This document shows, one piece after another, positions 9,873 through 24,203 of a stretch of DNA of 64,000 bases. The DNA comes from Rhodosporidiobolus odoratus (Eukaryota; Basidiomycota; Microbotryomycetes; Sporidiobolales; Sporidiobolaceae), in assembly GCA_034387635.1 (NCBI GenBank), contig JAOANU010000010.1:1302001-1366000 (forward strand), in the 5' to 3' direction. Numbering within the stretch: position 1 is the first letter of the stretch; each line of letters opens with the position of its first letter. The translations under genes and the position numbers were made by a program. The notes beneath the pieces are model-generated. The model saw only the letters and a list, made by a program, of their open reading frames with translations. It searched no databases and was not told the origin of the DNA.

Positions 9873-12800
9873 ATGTGCTTGCTGCTCGGTACCAGACGTC
9901 TCGTCTTCGCTTCCAAGGAAGGCCGCGCAGCTGCCGCTAATCAGGCTGGTAAAGAAGGTCTTAGCCTCGAGGTTTGTTCCGCCCTTCTGGGTCATCCCAC
10001 CCAAAACCAGAGCTCATGCACTTGATTTTTGGACAGTATGGGTCGTCACCGCGTCACTGGAACCTTGGCGAGCGCTTCGAAGATTTGCGACCCCTCCGAC
10101 GCCTTTCCCCCAGACCCGAACTGGACCGCGACAACCCTGGCTTCGCTCCGGATTCGCACATTCACTCCAATCAAGAGCACAGGCAGCGCTGGAATGCTAT
10201 GTGTACCACGCTCTGCAAACCGGGGATCGGCCTGAGTTTTGAGGACAAGGACGAGGATGATGAGATGAAGGAGGTTCAGGTCACTGGTACGTCCCCGGCA
10301 ACCTTTGCCTACCAGGATACAGTCTACCAGGATAGGCTAACTTACTTGTGCCCCATTCTTTGCTTGTCCCCCTCCCGTGTTCATTCTGCCTTGTCCAAAA
10401 TCCCTCGCTTATCTTGCGACGAACCGTTCTCTTCGTAGGCAAGAAGCGGTCTGAGCGTTCACCTCCTGCGCATACTCCCAGAACGCCGAAGCGACCTATT
10501 CTCAGCAGAGGGCAGAGCGGGATCGATCCGGGAGGAACAGTAGAGACAGAACCAGGTACCGGTCACTTCGATTCTGTACTCGGCAATACCCCCTTGTCTC
10601 CGGTAGTGCGCGACACTACCATGGATGACGCCGAAGGACTTTCAGCAGCGAGCGCCAGCAACAACCTACCGTCTTTTTCCGCGATGACCTTCTCAACCGC
10701 GCCTTCCCTTCCCTTCCTCCCACCGGGCCTCCCTATTCCTCCTGCACCTCATGTCATACCACAGCGTCCGCTATCTCCAGCACTTCCCCTCCATAGCCAG
10801 GAACCGCAGACGCGCTCCGCTCCGCAGCAGGTGTTACCGCCGCTCCGTTTCTTTGCCGCGCCTCGTCCTTCTGCCCAAGCGACGCCGTTACTTCCTTCTA
10901 CATCTTCCCCCTTAGCGCCTCAGTCCCGACAAGTACTTCAAACGCGTGCCGCCCCCCCTGGGGGTGCTTCGGCTTCGGCATTCCATGTACTTCCATCTCG
11001 GCCCCTCTTCGCCTCACCGTCGTTAGCTCACTCCCTGGCGGTACCCCCGGTCCTATCCTTGCCTGTCACTGCCTCGACTTCAGCTACCGTAGGCCGGGTA
11101 ACCAATCCACTTACGCCTGCATTGATTCCTTCAGTGGCGGGCGTCCGTACTGCGGCTGTTCCCTCCGAAAGGGGTGGAACTAGTCAGGAAGCTCCCAAGG
11201 CCGAGGCGCGAAGCGGACCCGTCGGAGGGCCAACTAAGCAGAGCAAGACGAAGCGAAGGAAGGAGAATTATGTGAACGCTAAAGCTGAGTTGGGTCATAT
11301 CCGCTATCAAGTCAAGGTTCGTTCTCTACCTTTCGCTCTACCGAACCTTTCCGTTTCTTCTCTCTTACCTACACAGTCTGACGATACTGTCTTGCAAAAG
11401 GATGCCGGTGCGACCACTCACATACTTCATCGGGTCGGTAAGGTCGAGTGGTCTGCCGGTTTTGGCATCAATCTCGGCGGCGCACACTGGTCCTACGCCG
11501 AATACTCGGGTCGACCGACCGCGGTACAAGCAGCTCGTGAGTGATGGTCTCGCTCTCGCGCTCTCTCCAGCACTCCCTCGCTGATTTTGACCGAACTTCA
11601 TCCTACAGGCGAGCTCAATGTTGCGCAAGCTGCCTTGGCCGAGGTTTGGACCCCGACCGGAAGCGTCAAAGGAGACTTGTCTTCTCATGTATCAGTTGAG
11701 ACCTCGGTGCGTGCGCCTTCGCTTTCGCGGCTCCCACGATGCTTTTCCCAATCAAGATTTCGGACGTGGTATGCTGTTTGGCAGCTACAGTAGATACCCT
11801 CTATAAGAAGGCTCTCTATTAAAGATGTTGCTCTATAGGAAGCAGCTTTGCTGTCTCCCACCTCTGTTCTATGGTGTGAGGCATAAAGCACCGCTATAAG
11901 GAAAAAGCGGAGTTGGGAAGGTCATACTTCTTATAAGCAATAGCTATGATACACATTTTTAGCAAAGCGCCGTCAGTTGATACGTCGGTAGCATGGTCTA
12001 AAGGTACACTTTGACAGAGTGAAGCCTCTATCATTGTTCCGGAGATAGAGAGAGTTCGATTCCGGGAGAGGGCAACCTTCTGAGTTTGACTTTTTGGCCA
12101 CTCCTCTTCCCTCCCTTTCCTCTCCTTTCTTCTTCTTTCTTCTTCTTTATCACTTCCTCCTCCCCCCCCACACACACACCAACCTCAATATGGCCCAGGG
12201 CAAGGCTAGCAAAGCCAAGCGTGAAGCCAAGCAACAGGATGGTATGTCATCTCTCGCTCTCGCTTACTAGGCAGGGAGGGCAGGGTACTAGCTGATCTCA
12301 TATCGTGTCTACAGCTATGGACGTCCTTGCCTCGATTGTCCTTGGCGGTATCAAAGAGCACGGCAAGCCGATTGTCACGGCTGTTGCCCTCTCCGAGGAC
12401 TCCGAGGCGGTCAAAACCCTTCGCGCTGCCTGCCGCTTGCTTGAGATCAGGAGGACAAACTTTGAGGAGATTCTCATTGACCTTGCTGGAGCTGCGTGCC
12501 AGCATCCGGAGCTGGACCGGGAGGAGAGGGACAAAATTGTCCTCATCGAGATGGAGGAGTGGATGGATGCTTAGACAAATCCTTTCCCCTTTTTTGACCT
12601 AGATTCTGCTCTTTATATACATGCTTCATGCTTGAAGGCTTGCAAGCACTGTACCTCATCTTGCCTGTCTATTGAGGAAGAGATTAGCCCAACGAAAAAG
12701 GTCAAGCACTCGGATTTGAAAATTTGAACCCTCAACCTTGAATTTCCGACCTTCTCACCTGCGCACCTTGACTGGCTGGACTTAAGATGATTTGGCCTTC

Positions 12801-13149
12801 TCAACTTCAATCTCGCTTTGCTCGCTTCACAGAGTAGCTATGGTCAAGGTGAAAGGACTTCTCGAGGAATCAGAACAGTGGCTACAATATGGTATAGGTC
12901 AACCTCTGTAAGAAATGATCCTCTATAAGAAGCAAGAACCCCATCTCCCAATGTGTTTCTTATAGAGGGAATCTACTGTATACTGACCGTAGTCAGACTT
13001 TACAGCTTGCCCAGGAGCCTTCCCTGGCGCACCTCGCTCGATTTGAGACCGCCGTCGGCGCCGCAATGCAACATGTCCCGCTAGCATTGATGCACGTGGA
13101 AGCCGAAAAAGCAAAAAATGAAGGTACGGCTGCAGTATCGCTCGGTTGA
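9873..13149 (+). CDS. Multi-exon gene of unknown function with a DNA element inside one intron
   Basis: Exons joined in frame: about 9873-9971, 10013-10286, 10439-11316, 11377-11536, 11609-11706, then 13006-13149. The long third exon is Pro/Ser/Ala-rich and probably disordered, ending in a basic patch (KQSKTKRRKENY). The later exons look folded (VGKVEWSAGFGINLGGAHW). After 11706 (VETS) the reading frame resumes at 13006 (LAQEPSLAHLARFETAVG) in the same phase, after the branch-site-like TACTGAC and acceptor TTTACAG. The whole 11788-12978 element therefore sits within an intron. A 12-nt microexon at 11757-11768 is possible. No known domain is recognised; the 5' end is uncertain. Confidence 0.55.
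11788..12978. mobile_element. TIR element (1,191 bp), pogo/Tc1-like ends, no transposase
   Basis: The left end CAGTAGATACCCTCTATAAGAA and the inverted right end (12957-12978) match at 21 of 22 positions, and each end is flanked by the dinucleotide TA, the target duplicated by Tc1/mariner/pogo transposases. Further subterminal copies of the CTCTATA / TATAGAG motif lie at both ends, as in pogo-like elements. Inside there is no transposase frame. Instead there is an intact gene for a 103-residue protein and a tRNA-like segment. It must have been mobilised in trans if it ever moved. Family assignment rests on TIR style and TA flanks only. Confidence 0.72.
12190..12574 (+). CDS. Small intact two-exon gene inside the TIR element, function unknown
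   Basis: Exon 1 (12190-12241) gives MAQGKASKAKREAKQQD. A GTATGT...CTACAG intron follows, and exon 2 (12315-12574) runs to a TAG, giving 103 residues. The N-terminus is basic; the rest is a compact, mostly helical acidic domain ending EEWMDA. A strong CT-rich tract (12095-12180) lies directly upstream of the ATG, like the promoters of well-expressed genes elsewhere in the window. I recognise no family. The open frame, correct splice sites and promoter-like tract argue that it is expressed rather than decayed. It lies on the same strand as the surrounding gene. Confidence 0.65.
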
Positions 13150-14046
13150 AGAAGCTCAGGATGCGTGTACGAAAGGGACGGGATATGCGATTCAATGCGG
13201 TGACTGTGCGTTTGCCTTCCTTTCGCTCGTGGCCTCTTCCTTGCGCCTGACAGGCTAATCGGGTTTCTTTCCGATCTTCTGCTCTCATGACAGTTGTCGC
13301 GCAAATGCCCAGCACCCCGGATCACTCAACCAACTTCCTCGATTTCACCCAATGCCACTTTCCGTCGCATAAGATGCGTTGAGTAACCGTCGCATGAGAT
13401 CTACATTGAATAGCGGCAAAGTCGAAGCTCATCCCGCACAGAAGGCAATGTTACATCGAGCTGCTCACAGACAAGAGAGAGAACGAACAGCCAGTCGAGA
13501 AAGAGCTAGAGAACGGATTCCATTGCGACGACCCCCTAGCACGCGATACTACCAGGGAGACCACAGGGGAGAGACGGGAAATAAGGATGTAACGTCACAA
13601 TATGAGTGCATCTACCATCCTCGCTCGACTCCTCGTAGAGCAAGTCAAGCCGGTCCAGGGACCAGATTTGGAGATGAGTGGAGGGGCGTTATGAGATTGA
13701 TCTCCCACTGACATTGTTAAGACCCCCACTATAGGTCTGGTTTGTCGCTCCATACGCGCTCAATCAAGAACTAACGTACAGGGCGCCCCTCCCGATGATC
13801 GGGAGAGGGGTGGGGGGCAGGCATTGCAGTGGGTCTGTGTGAAGTGAGGGAGCAGAGAGGGATGGGATGGGATAAGAAGGGAGAGGATAAGGATAGACGG
13901 GGCAAGGAGACAGAAGCAGTAAGTAGAATGAGAAGCGCAAGCGGTGAGTGTAGCCTCGGAGCCAGCGCGGGACCGTCAGGAAGAGAAGGATGATAAAAAC
14001 GACAACAACCTGGTCGGCAAATCCCTGTTACAAGCGGGTGGCGAAC
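13150..14046. other. Intergenic region, no supported gene
   Basis: Small frames on both strands look random. One inverted repeat is visible at 13786-13810 (CCTCCCGAT / ATCGGGAG). The right part is purine-rich and is the 3' side of the eEF1B gene. Confidence 0.4.
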
Positions 14047-15438
14047 TTAGAGCTTCTGCATAGCGGCGACGTCGGAAGACTGTGGCGGAAAAAAAAAACC
14101 GTCGCGAGGAAAAGGAAAGGCAGGTCAGCTTGGTGTCTCGATGGGGCAATGACTATGCAGCCTAAGACGGGTAGTCGGAACAACTTACCTGGACGTAGTC
14201 CTCGAACTCGGCGATCTCATCCTGGAGCTCGTCGAGCGAGACGAGCTCGTCCTCAACGACAAGCGACATCTGGAGCTTGCTGACACCGTAACCGACGGGG
14301 ACGAGCTTGGAGAGACCCCAGACGAGACCGGGCTTCTCGATGGAGCGGACGGCAGCCTCGAGCGCCTTCATGTCGGTCTCGTCGTCCCACGGCTTGACGT
14401 CCAGGGTGACGAGCGACTTGGCAATGGTCCTGCGGAAAGAAGGGTATCAGTCTCGTGCTCGTCCTCGGAAGCGACGGCGAGCAGACTTACTTGGGCTTGT
14501 TGGCCTTCTTGGCCTGGTAAGCAGCAACACGCTCAGCCTTGATCCTCTCGGCCTCAGCGTCCTCCTCCTCGTCGGAGCCGAAGAGGTCGATGTCGTCGTC
14601 GTCCTCCTCAGCAGCGGCGGCGGGGGCAGCAGCGGCAGCAGCGGAGGTCGAGGGGCCGTAGGCGGTGTAGGACTTGGAGGCGTCACCGGGGAGGGTCTCA
14701 TGCGAGGCGGAGTACGACTCGATGTGCTTGTACCAGCGGGCGGAGTGAGGGTATTTGGCAGCGTCCGGGGAGGAGGGGAGAGCCTTGAAGGCGGCGACGT
14801 CAGCCTGCGAGGGAGCGTAGCTGTAGCGAGACCACCATTGTCAGTAGGCTGTCCAGGCGATGGGTATGCGTGTTGTTCTCGACGTCCGGCTCGGCAAGCA
14901 GATCCATAGTTGGATCAGTGGGCTTGGAAAAGTAATTGGTCTCCGCAAAGCAACTAGGCGAAAGGTCTTAAGTTTCTGGCTCGGTAACACGGACCAAAGC
15001 ATGGTTCATCATGTTTGGATCCGCCTACTAAGCCAGACGTCGAGGGCGCAGGAGGAAGGGAATGTGGACTCACCCCTCAATGTAGGAGGCGTGGACGAGA
15101 ACGTTCTCTGCGCATAGAGAAATGACGAGTAGGCGAGAGGGTCATGGCGAGGTGAAGAGAGAAGAAGGAAGAAGGAAATAGAAAGGTCAGCGCTATTTGT
15201 GCGGGGAAAAGCTGAGCTTGCCGACGCGCTCCGCAGCCTGGAAATCGCCCACAAGCTCTCAGCCGTAGCCAACCGCCCATGACGCGTTCCTCGTACGCCG
15301 TCGAGCCCAGCGACGTGCTTCATTCACCCTCAACGTTGCGCCCATCTTTGCTCCTCCGCCAGGAACTGGAGGGGGGCGAAGGCTTGACGTACCGAGAGCC
15401 TGAAGGCCAGCAGGGGTAGTGAATTCAGGGAAGCCCAT
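14047..15438 (-). CDS. EFB1: Translation elongation factor 1-beta (eEF1B-alpha)
   Basis: Five exons (15393-15438, 15074-15107, 14491-14820, 14189-14429, 14047-14079) join in frame to a 227-residue protein, the normal size for fungal eEF1B-alpha. The N-terminus ([15 protein letters not shown]) and the helical region with [10 protein letters not shown] form the GST-like part that binds eEF1B-gamma. It is followed by an Ala-rich linker, the acidic signature [12 protein letters not shown], and the C-terminal exchange domain ([37 protein letters not shown]). The last exon adds only [10 protein letters not shown]. The family reloads eEF1A with GTP during elongation. The family almost always ends with two hydrophobic residues plus Lys near the active site; here it ends KL. 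Confidence 0.96.
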
Positions 15439-15763
15439 GTTGATAGTAATAGTGCCTAGAAGAGGTGGTGGATGAGCGGGAACAAGGGGCCGACGTTTTC
15501 AAGGCCGTGCGCTCGAGGTGAAATTCACAGGTTCCCCTCAACTAATTCTCTGCATTCCGCTTAGTCTCTACTCTGCGCTCGATCTGCTATTCGCCAGTCT
15601 GGCAGTGGTACAGCAGTATTGTGTCCGAAGATTGAGCTGCATCCGCTGGAATCAGATTGCTGGGTTGATGAACCGCTCTTCTATCGCCGGGCCCATCTCC
15701 TGCTCTCCCCACTCAATTGCATATCTCCCTTCTACCTGCTTGCCTCTCGCTTAAACTGCTGCC
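15439..15763. other. Intergenic region between divergent EFB1 and PHAF1-like genes
   Basis: This 325-bp shared 5' region holds pyrimidine-rich runs toward 15763. No distinct box is recognised. Confidence 0.4.
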
Positions 15764-17837
15764 ATGACCACTCAACCGCTTGACCTCGTACCCGGCAGCG
15801 CCCTTGGTCCATTCGCCCTCGGTACGCTCTCCCACTTCCCCCACTTCCACATCATCCTCCACCCTGTCCACTCATGACTCGCACACTTACATAGGAACCA
15901 TGCTGTTCAACACCCTCAACCACGTCAGGACATACCGCACCCAGTACCCGCACGCCAAACTCTCATGGGATGAACAGGTCCGCTCCTCTTTCCCCCACTT
16001 CCCCTCTTCTTTACGACTGACTTCATTCGCTTTCACCCGCGCAGAATCCTTCTACCGGACCCATACATCTGATACTCACGACCCCACCTCTGCATCTCTC
16101 CTTTTCGCCCCTTTCCCAGCGCTTAGAGCGCATCGAAGTCTCCGGTCTCTCCCCGGGAGAATGGGTTCGGTATCGCGGCAAGACCCTGACCAGCGACGGA
16201 GTCGAGGACGGGGAAGAGGATACGGTTCGAGCGGTGAGGAATGTCATGGGACCGACCTTTGGCAGTTCGAAAGGGGAGGGAAGGGAAGAGATGCTCAGTT
16301 ATCCGGGAGTCGCCTTCGGGGTGGTGTCGTCGTCTTCCGGTCAGCTCTCGCTTTTCCTCACGTGCGTCACGCTCACGTCTGACTGCTCCGAGACCGTTGT
16401 TCGCAGGCGCTTCAACCTTGTCAAGGATTATCCTCACTCCACTTCCCACCCCGCCCGGCCTGCCCGTCGATCAAGCCTGGCTACGTCCCGTCCTTCCCGC
16501 GTCACCCCCTGCAGCAAGCGGCGACCTCCGTCTCGCCACAGTCTACGTACGTCCAACTCCTCCGTGGCATACCTTGTTCCGCTAACTGACTTCCCGGTCT
16601 CGTCATGCTTCGCAGCTCGATTCGGAAAACAAGGCCATGCATGTCGAGTTGAGCTTCATCGCCAGTGAAGAGCAAGAGAAGATTCCGGATGTGGTTCTCA
16701 AGATTGGAGAGACTAGCAGCGAGGACGTGCTGTGTGAGCTAGGGAGCGCCATCCGCGTTTTTTGGAAGGAAGATGTGCGTCACATTCCTCCTTCTTCCTT
16801 TTCATCTTTCACAACTGGAGGCTGATGAGCGCATCTACTGTGACTGTTGCACGCGCTCAGGACCGCATGTCGATCCATACCGCTTCCCTGCCCTCGTCCT
16901 CTGCTACCGCGTCCACACTAACAAGTATGCCCTTTTCCCTCTTCTCCTTCTGGATACCCTTGACGAAACCCATTCGCAGCAAACCCCTACTTCCTCTCCT
17001 ACCCCCACCTCGGTCTCACCCTCCTCCTCTCTTCCTCCTCCGCGCCAACCCATACTCTCTCGAAAATCATCCTCCACTCGAACCTCCCTGGCGAGGTCAA
17101 TTTCGGGAGGACCGCCAGGGCGAGTTGGGAGGTTCGTCGCTACGACTCTCGGGATCAGTCTCGGGCTGAGCGAGGGATGGGTGGAGCCGGAGGAGGGAGG
17201 TTGGTTGGGATCGAGGAGGGGTGGGAGAAGGTAAAGGGGGCGATGGACGATCTACCAGATCAGGCAGGTGAAACGGGAGAAGGAGGGGGAGGGGGAGGGG
17301 GAGGCGGCAATAAGGCCACTACAGGAGGAGGCGGCAAGAAAAAGCCCAAGACTGCCAACGGCAACGCCACCGGGAACGGAAATGGAAACGGAAATGGAGG
17401 GAGAAAAGAAGAAGCGGTTGAGAACCTGCTCGGTCTTTCAACCTTTGGTACACCTCCGTCTTTCTCGAGCGTGGCTTTGGGAGTAGGAGGAGGGGAAGGA
17501 GGAGGGGGAGGAGGCGGGAAGAGGGGGCACGAACCGCCCATGATCTTGGATAGGACCGCTAGCGGTTTGGACGGGGATTCGAGGGAGGGAGGGAGGATCA
17601 AGGGCAAGACTACGGGTGCGTCTGGTGGCTCCTTCCCATCTTCTGCCCGGTCGCCGAAAGTCGTGCTGATCGGACATGTGCCTTTCTCCCCTCTCTCCCT
17701 CCCTTCTGATGTGCCACTGCCGACGCCACCCGCGTGCCGCCTTCCCACGCTGTCGCCCTGCAGAGATTCACGGCTATCCCTCGCTCGCGTTTGAGGTGAC
17801 GCAGGAGGGCGAGGTAGAGACGGTATGGGTGTTCTGA
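15764..17837 (+). CDS. PHAF1/UPF0183 family protein
   Basis: Starts MTTQPLDLVPGSALGPFAL and, after the first intron, GTMLFNTLNHVRTY, the opening of UPF0183 proteins (human PHAF1/C16orf70). Later family blocks are seen: PIHLILTTPPLHLSFSPLSQR, EEMLSYPGVAFGV with an upstream GPTFG, YFLSYPHLGLTLLL, HSNLPGEVNFG, and the C-terminal YPSLAFEV. At least seven introns interrupt it. Animal PHAF1 works with BCAS3 at the phagophore in autophagy; the fungal role is inferred only. Between the last two conserved blocks is a low-complexity insert with poly-Gly and Gly/Asn repeats (about 17270-17520) not expected in the animal protein. The last acceptor is best placed after CAGAG to keep the frame. Confidence 0.85.
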
Positions 17838-18881
17838 GTCGTTCTATCAGGAGGAGCTGCACTGTCGGCTGTTGCTGTAACATCTTGTTGAGCTCTAGCC
17901 ATCTCGTGCTACCGTGGCGAGGTTGTCGGGACTGGAAAAGCGTTGGCAGAGAACGCCGTCCAGACAGCTGGAACACATCGCGTGCAATGCGGGAAGGAGT
18001 GCAACAGTGTGCCCGGGGACCACGCAGAGGCACCGACTCTGTACTTAGCGTTCGGCGGCGAGCCTGCCTCGACTGGGTGGCATAGCGGGAGGAAAAACGC
18101 GGGAGAGAGAAAAAAAGGCAGTGAAGCACGGTAAACACTTACGGCTGTAACTTTGCAGTCAACCTGTCTCATTCGAGCAATACCAGCGTATCGAGAGGAC
18201 CGACACTCGGCTTTGGCCTGTAGCGAAGAGAGGTGTGGCAGAAACCCCTGCTCGAGGGCAAAATCGCACCGTCAGACGTCGAGGCAGCCGTTCCACCGTC
18301 TGGTCTCGCACGCCCTCCATCGTAGCCCTGTCATACTCACGATGCGCTGCCAGTCCGGTGGCGGCGGTGTGTGTTTGAGCGGTCAGTGAGCGGTACTGAG
18401 GCCATGACGGAATGTGCAGAAAAGTGTCGACTGGCGAGTGAGGAGTCGTCATGGCGAGGTGAGATGCCTGCATCAGCGCCGTAGCATCTCAAAGCAGCGG
18501 CTGTGATTGACAGCATCGGCAATGACGATGGTGGCAACGAACTATCGTGGAGCAAAGGATTCGAAGGAAACTTGAGAGACGGATTGCGGGTGACTGAGGG
18601 CTGCTGTGCGAGTGCAAGTGGCGGGAGATGGACGGTATTTGATCAAAGTTGCCAGTGGGAGTGAGAATGAGCGAGAACACGCTGGAGAAAGTGCAGAATG
18701 GAAGGGATTCACTAGGTGGGAAGAAGGTGATGGAACGAAATCCCACTCGGTCTCTCTCCTCGAGAGTTTCGCCCTCTCTTTCTCTTTCTTCTTCACTCTC
18801 TCCCATTCTCATACAGGGACACAAGCACACCTTCTCCACTCTCCCACACACACACACACACTAGCTTCACATACACACAAC
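17838..18881. other. Intergenic region including the Hsp70 promoter
   Basis: No frame with credible splice structure or homology is seen. Near 18694-18710 the sequence AGAATGGAAGGGATTC is an imperfect cluster of GAA/TTC units like a heat-shock element. A CT-rich tract (about 18750-18830) and a short CA repeat (18845-18861) precede the Hsp70 ATG. Confidence 0.4.
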
Positions 18882-21475
<2,594 letters not shown>

Positions 21476-22961
21476 TTAATTCGTCTCTGTTGATAGCCAA
21501 GTGATTGTGTTCCCCTTTTTCTCTCTCTTTGTGTAGCTTGATTCCCCAAAACGAAGTTAGATTTCCTTCGATTCTTTGCCTTGGTCTTCTGACTGCTCTT
21601 GTCCCGGTCCCATCTTGCTGCTCTGTAGCTATTCACTGCCTGCTTGAACCTGCTCTGCGAGAGACGGATCAACCCGAAAAGACCTCCTCATCTCGCACCA
21701 CCAGTCCCGCGTGTTGTCAGTCCAGTCCGGTGTGACGTTGCAGGACTCTCCTATACCATCACGGATACCCTTGTACTGCGATACCTGGCCAGCAGCATGC
21801 ATTGTCTCGACGGTGATTCTCCCTTCTCTCGAGTTGCCCGCGAGTCCTTGCGGGGCAGAGTGCGGTTGGCGGAACAGGCGGAGCAGGTGAGTGTGTGAGG
21901 GTACGGACGAGGAAGTTGCGCTTGGGAGAAGGCGTTAGGCGCTGCTGGCGGCGGAGAAGCGGAGTGAGTGGGAGCGGGAGCGAGTCGAGCGGGTATTATA
22001 GTGCTGTCGGTGAATGTCTAGAGAGGTGCAATACGCTGTATCTGTGTAGACTATTATCGGTGCTGAGCGGTCGCTGCCTGAAACAAGGTCCCTCACCTTG
22101 GGTCGAGGATGTTAACGAGTGGGGGAGGTCCAGCCAGCCATCCAGCGTCTCAGCTGAAGCTTCGTCATCGTAGCGTATACCCTAGAACTCGATAGCTATA
22201 AGTGCGCGGTGTCAAGTCCCCGTGTCTGGATGGCGAAGAGTTGTAGCAGTCAAGAACCAAAGGAATTGATGAAGGTGTAGAGTCGGAGGAGCGTCGAGGT
22301 AGAGCGCACGTTGGCCCAAGTGATCTAGCTGGGCGTCGTCCGGTGGTCGCTATGCAAGTATCTCAGGCATGCGGGCGGTCCTGAGAGCGTGCGACGTGCG
22401 GAACGTTACAAAGCCTCCCTCTTCCTCCTCTACAGCTCGCAATATTCTCTTACATACGGGGCTGAACCCTCTCACGCGTGCAAGTTTCCCCGCGAGTCTG
22501 AGCGACCCGTCTCCGCCCCGTCCCGCCGCCTCGAAGAACGCTCCCGCTTCCCTCTCCTCTGCCCGTCATGTCTTCCCTGCCGGTCCTGCTACAGCTGTAC
22601 AAGCTACAACAGAGCTTTTCTCGTGCTGCAAGCCCTATCCGTCGATGACTTCCCGCCCGGTCGATCTGGGGAGACTTGCCGCAGGCTCCTGCATGGATCA
22701 GCTCACTTTGCGCGACGTCGCTGCAAATGTCGTCGGGTATGGCTGTGCGAGCCGCGAGAATCACTGGCACTCGCTCCTCGATTCTTTGCGACCGCTTCTT
22801 CCTGCAACTTTCCTTGCCAGGGACGTGCTGGAAAAGTTCTGCTTTCCTCGACGTTCGCTCTGCAAATCCCACGGTACGTCTCGCTCTCTGGGGCTGCGCG
22901 GGGGGTACTGACGTTGTCGAGTCGCACAGCCACTTACCGAGCACGCAGACCCCGACAAGCC
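21476..22961. other. Intergenic region, no supported gene
   Basis: About 1.5 kb downstream of Hsp70. It holds the Hsp70 3' end and several overlapping open frames with no recognisable protein, no good splice pattern and no codon bias. The frame at 22369-22911 is Arg/Ser-rich on both strands and looks like chance. Confidence 0.35.
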
Positions 22962-23841
22962 ATGCGCTTCACCGCCGCTCTTTTCGCTGTCCTGCCTTTC
23001 CTATTCTGGTCCACTCTCATCCCGACATTCACTCTCGCCAAAGTCGGCTTTCGCAACTTGCGTGAGCGTCCTGTGCTTGACGTCGCTCCTATCCTTCGTC
23101 AGTCTACTCCATTCGGCATATACGTATCAGGCTGACCTTCGCAAATGTCCCGTTCGATCGAACGTCCTCCTTTCGCTGAAAAGACCAGGGCAACTACACA
23201 CCCCACGCAGTCCGTGCATTCGGTGGAGGCGCCATCGGTGCGCTTACTCGTTGCCAATTATCTACTGACAAAAGTCTTGCTGCCTACTTAGGGTCTCACC
23301 TACTCTTGCTATCGTTTCCGCAGGCATACCCGACACTACCAACCGTGGTGCCACGCTGTTCCCCTTTCTAAGCGAAGCTGCGGCGGGTGGTAGCAATGCA
23401 GCCAAGATTGCCCAGAACGTTGCCGATCAGCTTGTTGCCATCAAAGCGAAGCTGGCTGACGCAGGGGTAGGAACGGGGGCAGCTGGAAAGGCTGCTCGTA
23501 CGAAGGGTCAGGCCGACTCTCGTGGTGGAGCTGGAGCTACTGGTACGCTGTCCTCAACCTCCGCCTCTTCCTACAGTTTTTGCCTTGCGTCCCGAAGCAT
23601 TCTTCCAGCGCCTGCTCTGCTTTGTCGTCCAGTCGCTCATTCTTATCGCGCCTTCCACAGCTGCAGAATTTACGCCCCGCCAGCAGCATGGCTGCTCGCA
23701 GTCTTCACCGCTCTCCTCGCGGTTCGTCCCTCTTCTTCTCCAGGCTTCTCGCTCCTTGTCGCTCACGATATCCTCGACAAGGACTGACCCGACTTGCTCT
23801 TCGCAGGACGTGGAGGTTTCTCACACCATGCAAACGCCTGA
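22962..23841 (+). CDS. Putative secreted or membrane protein, unknown function, uncertain exons
   Basis: ATG 22962 opens a clear signal-peptide-like leader (MRFTAALFAVLPFLFWSTLI). Downstream, an exon ending AVRAFGGGAIG joins in frame, across an intron ending TTTCCGCAG, to IPDTTNRGATLFPFLSEAA and a helical Ala/Lys-rich stretch (AAKIAQNVADQLVAIKAKLA), then a Gly/Ala/Arg-rich segment. A last exon could give a hydrophobic end (PAAWLLAVFTALLAGRGG) stopping at 23841. The joins between leader and first body exon and near the end are not resolved. No family is recognised. Confidence 0.35.
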
Positions 23842-24203
23842 AGATAGTGCTCGTTCTTGTAGGGTTCCTTTCGCTTGTCGAAGATACGAATGTGGGGCAT
23901 ACACCGTTGCAGCCGCTGGCCATGACGACTGAAGCCAAGCTGTCGTGCGCTTCCGCTTGGTAGGCGGGCCGGGACGAGACGGCGCAAAGCACCTCGAGAA
24001 AAACTGCCTCTTTCTCGGTCGCTTGCCGCGCTTCCTGCATATCCAAAGCTCTGATACAAGCTCACAGGGTGCAGAGCCACTGACCTGCTGAACAGGCGCG
24101 CTGCTGGCAAAGCTGCGCATGTTAGTAGGTTGACGCTCGCTCGCGGCTCGCCCGCTCCGCTTTCTCGCCCTCGCACTCTGTCGCACCTCTCGTCTCTGCT
24201 ATA

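Noticed and set aside
13786..13810. Inverted repeat taken as a terminator or small RNA
   Set aside because: The loop would be about one base and there is no T-run or adjacent gene end; kept only as a note in the intergenic entry.
17260..18138. 292-codon minus-strand frame, Pro/Ser-rich
   Set aside because: Antisense of the Gly-rich insert of the PHAF1-like gene; its composition is explained by that low-complexity DNA.
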